Assembly (NCBI GenBank): GCA_900752425.1
Contig: CAADVE010000031.1
Coordinates: 1 to 9,478, forward strand
Reading direction: 5' to 3'
Length of the DNA stretch: 9,478 nt
Source of the DNA: an uncultured Collinsella sp.
GTDB lineage: Bacteria > Actinomycetota > Coriobacteriia > Coriobacteriales > Coriobacteriaceae
The translations under genes were made by a program, and so were the position numbers. Of the stretch, positions 6,473 to 9,478 are shown in pieces. Below the pieces are notes generated by a model. It was not told the origin of the DNA and did not search any database. It worked only from the letters and a program-made list of their open reading frames with translations. Positions within the stretch are counted from its first letter, which is position 1. Each line of letters begins with the position of its first letter.

Positions 6473-7170
6473 CGGCCAGCCTCCTCGACGATGTTGACGA
6501 AGTTCTTAAGGATGCGCTGACCCAGCGCGGAGGATTTCTCGGGATGGAACTGGCAGCCCCACACGTTGCCATGGCGCACGATGCACGGGAAGCTCCGCGT
6601 ATAGTGCGTGCGCGCCAGCACATCGGCGGCATCGGCGTCGTCGGCCACCGCGTAGCTGTGGGTAAAGTACATGTTGGCACCCTCGGCAAAACCAGCAAGG
6701 AGCGGATCGGCCGCGCCGGCGGGGGGCATGTGCCCCCGGTCCCAGCCCCCGTGCGGCCCCTTCAGGCGGCTCGACTCCAAGCGTGTGCACGAGCCGCGCA
6801 TAATACCCAGGCCATCGACCCAGGGACCGCCAGCCTGCTCGGAGGTGTTGCCGTCGGCGACCGCGCCCTCGTCCGCAGGCACGCCCTCGTTGCCGCGCTC
6901 AAAAAACAGTTGAAGACCCAGGCAGATGCCGAGCAACGGAGTTCCAACGGCGACAGCATCGAGCACGGCCGTCTCCTCGCCGCTCTGGCGCATAAAGGCA
7001 ATCGCGTCATAGAACGCGCCCACGCCCGGGATGACCAGGCCGTCGGCGTTGCGGATCTGCTCCGGATCGTCCGATGTGCAGGCGGCGGCACCGGCGCGCG
7101 CAAGCCCGCGCGCGACGCTCGACAAGTTGCCCTTGTGGTAGTCGACCACCACGATTTTCGGTTCGCCCAC
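6469..7170 (-). CDS. hisH: Imidazole glycerol phosphate synthase, glutamine amidotransferase subunit
   Basis: HisH is the class I glutaminase that feeds ammonia through the HisF barrel. The 233-residue product has the nucleophile C83 in GICLGLQLFF and the H209/E211 pair in GCQFHPEKS. PGVGAF forms the oxyanion region, and MYFTHSYAV is conserved. No ATG fits: a GTG at 7170 has GGAGGG 4 nt upstream and is the best start. A GTG at 7182 would add four residues but would place that GGAGGG inside the gene. The protein is longer than the usual 200 or so residues because of an acidic, Gly-rich insert at about 94-118 and extra residues around 146-153. The usual PHMGWN block reads PHGGWD here. The ends and the catalytic triad look intact. 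Confidence 0.94.
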   Translation of the reverse strand: MGEPKIVVVDYHKGNLSSVARGLARAGAAACTSDDPEQIRNADGLVIPGVGAFYDAIAFMRQSGEETAVLDAVAVGTPLLGICLGLQLFFERGNEGVPADEGAVADGNTSEQAGGPWVDGLGIMRGSCTRLESSRLKGPHGGWDRGHMPPAGAADPLLAGFAEGANMYFTHSYAVADDADAADVLARTHYTRSFPCIVRHGNVWGCQFHPEKSSALGQRILKNFVNIVEEAGR

Positions 7171-7174
7171 GCGA

Positions 7175-7180
7175 CCCTCC
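7175..7180 (-). promoter_or_regulatory. Ribosome binding site setting the hisH GTG start
   Basis: GGAGGG on the minus strand sits 4 nt before the GTG at 7170. It is the only strong Shine-Dalgarno near the gene, and the GTG is in frame with the conserved KIVVVDYHKGN start of HisH. It therefore decides the start over the GTG at 7182. Confidence 0.7.
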
Positions 7181-7194
7181 ACTTCTCATCATCC

Positions 7195-7235
7195 AAAACC
7201 ACCGCAAAGGGGACAGGCACCTTCGTGGTGGTTTT
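7195..7235. repeat. 16-bp hairpin in the hisB-hisH gap
   Basis: Arms 7195-7210 (starting AAAACCACCGC) and 7220-7235 (ending GTGGTGGTTTT) pair over 16 positions with one A-C mismatch and one G-T wobble, around a 9-nt loop, GGACAGGCA. The stem ends in A4/T4, so each strand offers a short T-run at its 3' side. On the minus strand it could act as a weak terminator or attenuator between hisB and hisH. It fills most of the 78-nt gap and ends 13 nt before the hisB stop codon. It also fits a dispersed short repeat. Confidence 0.65.
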
Positions 7236-7248
7236 ACCCTTGTGACGG

Positions 7249-7836
7249 TTACAGTGAGCCCTTGGTGCTGGGGATGCCCTGCACGCGGGGATCGAGCTCG
7301 CAGGCGTGGCGCATCGTGCGACCCACGGCCTTAAAGGCGGCCTCGATAATGTGATGCGAGTTGCCGCCCGCCAGTTCGCGCACGTGCAGCGTGAGCTTGG
7401 CATCGCGTGCGAAGGCATAGAAGAACTCGACGGCCAGCTCGGTATCGAAGCTGCCCACGCGCTCGGTCGGCACGGGCAGCTCGCAGTAGGCCTGCCCGCG
7501 ACCCGAGATGTCAACGGCAGCCATCACAAGCGTCTCGTCCATGGCGATCGCCGCGTCGGCAAAGCGCGTAATGCCCGCCTTGTCGCCCAGTGCCTGACAA
7601 AACGCCTCACCCAGCACGATGCCCGTATCTTCAACGGTGTGGTGCGCGTCGACTTCCACGTCGCCCACCGCGTGTACCGTCAAATCAAACAAACCGTGGC
7701 GGCCAAAGGCGTTGAGCATATGGTCGAAAAACGGTACGCCCGTCGAGATATCGCACACGCCGCATCCGTCTAGGTCGAGCTTGACGACAATGTCGGTCTC
7801 ACCCGTCTTGCGGGTCACCTCGGCATAACGGCCCAT
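7249..7836 (-). CDS. hisB: Imidazoleglycerol-phosphate dehydratase
   Basis: HisB dehydrates imidazole glycerol phosphate to imidazole acetol phosphate with two manganese ions per site. The 195-residue protein is the monofunctional form, without the N-terminal phosphatase of enterobacterial HisB. Metal-binding motifs are FFDHML (36-41), DAHHTVED (63-70) and the second-half GGNSHHIIEAAFKA (157-170), with RGQAYCEL between. Length matches the family. AAGGAGGAG lies 6 nt before the ATG at 7836, inside the end of hisC, whose TAG directly touches this ATG, so translation is coupled. The histidinol-phosphatase activity that HisB lacks is supplied by the PHP protein encoded at 3043-3954. Confidence 0.98.
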   Translation of the reverse strand: MGRYAEVTRKTGETDIVVKLDLDGCGVCDISTGVPFFDHMLNAFGRHGLFDLTVHAVGDVEVDAHHTVEDTGIVLGEAFCQALGDKAGITRFADAAIAMDETLVMAAVDISGRGQAYCELPVPTERVGSFDTELAVEFFYAFARDAKLTLHVRELAGGNSHHIIEAAFKAVGRTMRHACELDPRVQGIPSTKGSL

Positions 7837-8952
7837 CTACATCTCCTCCTTCACCAGCGCGGCAAACGCAGCCAGCACCTCATCGTTTTCCCGCGGCGTA
7901 CCCACGGTAATGCGCAAGCAGTCCGCGAGCCCCGGCGCGTAGCTAAAGTCGCGCACCAAAATCGAATACTCGTCGCGCAGGCGCTCACGCACGCGCGTGG
8001 CATGCGGCGTGCGCACGAGCACAAAGTTCGCCGCGCTCGGCCATGCCTCCACGGGCAGGCCCTCGGCAGCCATTGCGCGCAGGGCGCACAGCTCGCGCTC
8101 GCGCTCGGATGCGACCTGCGCCACCACGGGCGCGTACGCATCGCGGGCACGCACGCAGGCAAGCGCGGTTGCCTGACTCAGCACGTTGACCGAATAGATC
8201 TGGCGAATCGCCGCGAACACGTCGATGACCTCGGGTGCCGCAATCACGTAACCCAGACGCGTGCCGGCGGCGCCAAACGCCTTGGACAGCGTATGCAGAA
8301 TCACCAGGTTGGAATGCTCGGCGATAAGGCCTTGCGCCGTGGTGGCCGTGCCAAACGAATCGTCGGCAAACTCAACGTAGGCCTCGTCGACCATGACCAT
8401 GCCGGGGCACGCATCGCACAGGGCCGCGACAAAGTCGAGCGGCGCCACGTCACCCGTGGGATTGTTGGGCGAGGTCACGATCGCCAGATTGCACTCGGGA
8501 GCCGCTGCAAGCACCGCCGCCTGGTCGAGCTCAAAGGTCGCCGGGTCGCGCCACACGTCGCGCACCTCGGCCTGGCACAGCGACGCAAAGAACGCATACT
8601 CGCTAAAGCACGGCGGGCAGTTGAGCAGGGTCCGCCCCGCGCCGCCAAACGCCAACAGGTAGTTATAGAGCAGCTCGTCGCCGCCGTTGCCCACGCAGAT
8701 GTTCTCGCGCGTCACGCCATGCCAAGCGGCCAGTTCGTCGCGCAGGTCGTTAGACATGGGATCGGGATAGCGGTTGAGCGGCGTAGCAGCCAAGGCCGCA
8801 TCAACCGCCTTGCGCACGCCAGCGGGCACGGGATAGGTGTTCTCGTTGGCCGAAAGATTGATGCGCGTGGGCGTAAAGTTGGGATCGTAGGGCTCAATAC
8901 CGGTCAGGTAGGGCTGGACGAGTTCCTTCATGCGGGGCGTCAGCTCGGCCAT
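7837..8952 (-). CDS. hisC: Histidinol-phosphate aminotransferase
   Basis: HisC is a PLP-dependent fold-type I aminotransferase that turns imidazole acetol phosphate into histidinol phosphate using glutamate. The 371-residue product shows INLSANENTYPVP (31-43), NRYPDP, ICVGNGGDELL, TSPNNPTGD (160-168), MVDEAYVEF (D189, Y192) and the PLP lysine K224 in TLSKAFGAAGTRLGY. A C-terminal substrate-binding arginine is likely in CLRITVGT. The start at 8952 follows GAGGAGG with 6 nt spacing and lies one base after the hisD stop. The frame is open for 23 codons further up, but these overlap hisD and lack family similarity. Confidence 0.97.
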   Translation of the reverse strand: MAELTPRMKELVQPYLTGIEPYDPNFTPTRINLSANENTYPVPAGVRKAVDAALAATPLNRYPDPMSNDLRDELAAWHGVTRENICVGNGGDELLYNYLLAFGGAGRTLLNCPPCFSEYAFFASLCQAEVRDVWRDPATFELDQAAVLAAAPECNLAIVTSPNNPTGDVAPLDFVAALCDACPGMVMVDEAYVEFADDSFGTATTAQGLIAEHSNLVILHTLSKAFGAAGTRLGYVIAAPEVIDVFAAIRQIYSVNVLSQATALACVRARDAYAPVVAQVASERERELCALRAMAAEGLPVEAWPSAANFVLVRTPHATRVRERLRDEYSILVRDFSYAPGLADCLRITVGTPRENDEVLAAFAALVKEEM

Positions 8953-8953
8953 A

Positions 8954-9478
8954 TTAGGCCTCCTCGACGACCGCGTCAGCGCCATCCGCACTTGCAGCCA
9001 CCAGGTCCACACCCTCGGCAACCGTCGCCACGGCGTCGCCCGGCCAGGCGACCTTGGTCAGGTCGGCCGCGGCCAGAGACTCGGCGCTCACGGCATCCTC
9101 GCCCTGCTCCAGCACACGGCGACGCAGTGCGGCAGAAAGCGCGTGTGCCCACAGGCCCTCGGCCTCGGCCAAACGCTGCGTAGCGGGAGCGTCCGAGAGC
9201 AGGCCCTCGGGCGTATAGCAAATGACACTTGAGCGCTTGACGAACTCCTCCACCGAAAGCGGGTTGGAGAACATGGCCGTGCCACCGGTCGGCAGCGTGT
9301 GGTTGGGGCCGGCAACATAATCGCCGAGCGGCTCGGAGCTCCACGCGCCCACAAAGATGGCGCCGGCGTTGCGAATGCCGCCGAGCAGGCCCATCGCGTC
9401 CTCGCAGTGCAGCTCCAGGTGCTCGGGCGCCACGGTGTTCACCGCCTCGACGGCGGCGGCCATGTCGGCGGCCACCAC
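8954..9478 (-). CDS. hisD: Histidinol dehydrogenase, C-terminal part
   Basis: HisD oxidises histidinol to histidine in two NAD-dependent steps and ends the pathway. Only the last 174 residues are in the window; the gene continues past the right edge. Visible motifs are NTVAPEHLEL, IRNAGAIFVG, SSEPLGDYVAGPNHTLPTGG (active-site histidine and zinc-ligand region), SVEEFVKRSSV and the helix AEAEGLWAHALSAAL with the late conserved Glu and His. In well-known HisD proteins the chain ends about ten residues after that helix. Here about 54 more residues follow (121-174 of the visible part), rich in Ala, Asp, Glu and Val and ending VVEEA. The last codons also carry the hisC ribosome binding site. Identity is certain; the tail has no assigned role. 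Confidence 0.97.
   Translation of the reverse strand: MVAADMAAAVEAVNTVAPEHLELHCEDAMGLLGGIRNAGAIFVGAWSSEPLGDYVAGPNHTLPTGGTAMFSNPLSVEEFVKRSSVICYTPEGLLSDAPATQRLAEAEGLWAHALSAALRRRVLEQGEDAVSAESLAAADLTKVAWPGDAVATVAEGVDLVAASADGADAVVEEA

Noticed and set aside
7171..7248. Histidine attenuator or T-box in the operon
   Set aside because: No histidine-codon leader peptide or T-box sequence is visible in the hisB-hisH gap. The operon's true 5' end lies beyond the right edge, so its leader cannot be judged here.
8002..9183. Long plus-strand open frame (393 codons) opposite hisC and hisD
   Set aside because: Shadow of the his genes: no family signature, very Arg/His-rich, and no ribosome binding site of note.

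Overview
The window is GC-rich, with the compact, heavily coupled gene layout of an actinobacterium. Gene content and order, a PHP-type histidinol phosphatase and the style of the intergenic repeats suggest a gut Coriobacteriia such as Collinsella. That assignment is an inference from general knowledge, not from a search.

Layout, left to right. (1) Positions 1-587, minus strand: the N-terminal 195 residues of enolase, cut by the window edge, with its upstream region at 588-726. (2) Positions 727-2748, minus strand: a three-gene unit transcribed larC C-terminal-domain gene, then a YfcE-type phosphodiesterase, then mazG, ending in a clear intrinsic terminator. (3) Positions 2749-3042: a non-coding stretch between divergent genes, holding a perfect 23-bp inverted repeat, a GC-rich hairpin and a candidate -10 for the next gene. 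(4) Positions 3043-3954, plus strand: a PHP-family histidinol-phosphatase. (5) Positions 3955-4101: a convergent intergenic region with a long wobble-paired hairpin and two 20-nt direct repeats, one of which carries the hisE stop codon. (6) Positions 4102-9478, minus strand: the histidine operon, transcribed hisD (partial)-hisC-hisB-hisH-hisA-hisF-hisI-hisE.

Together the his genes cover PR-ATP pyrophosphohydrolase (HisE), PR-AMP cyclohydrolase (HisI), ProFAR isomerase (HisA), the imidazole glycerol phosphate synthase pair (HisH/HisF), IGP dehydratase (HisB), the aminotransferase (HisC) and histidinol dehydrogenase (HisD). The facing gene supplies the missing phosphatase step. Only ATP phosphoribosyltransferase (HisG, with or without HisZ) is not seen and probably lies beyond the right edge. 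Most his genes overlap or abut (hisD/hisC 1 nt, hisC/hisB 0 nt, hisH/hisA 4-nt overlap, hisA/hisF 3 nt). The exceptions are hisB-hisH (78 nt) and hisF-hisI (148 nt), which hold palindromic elements.

The coding content is ordinary housekeeping metabolism, and I see no defence system, mobile-element gene, CRISPR array or RNA gene. The items worth a second look are the stand-alone LarC C-terminal domain without its partner, and a set of short palindromic elements in nearly every long gap. Three of these elements share a GGGAC word and could belong to REP-like or miniature mobile families.
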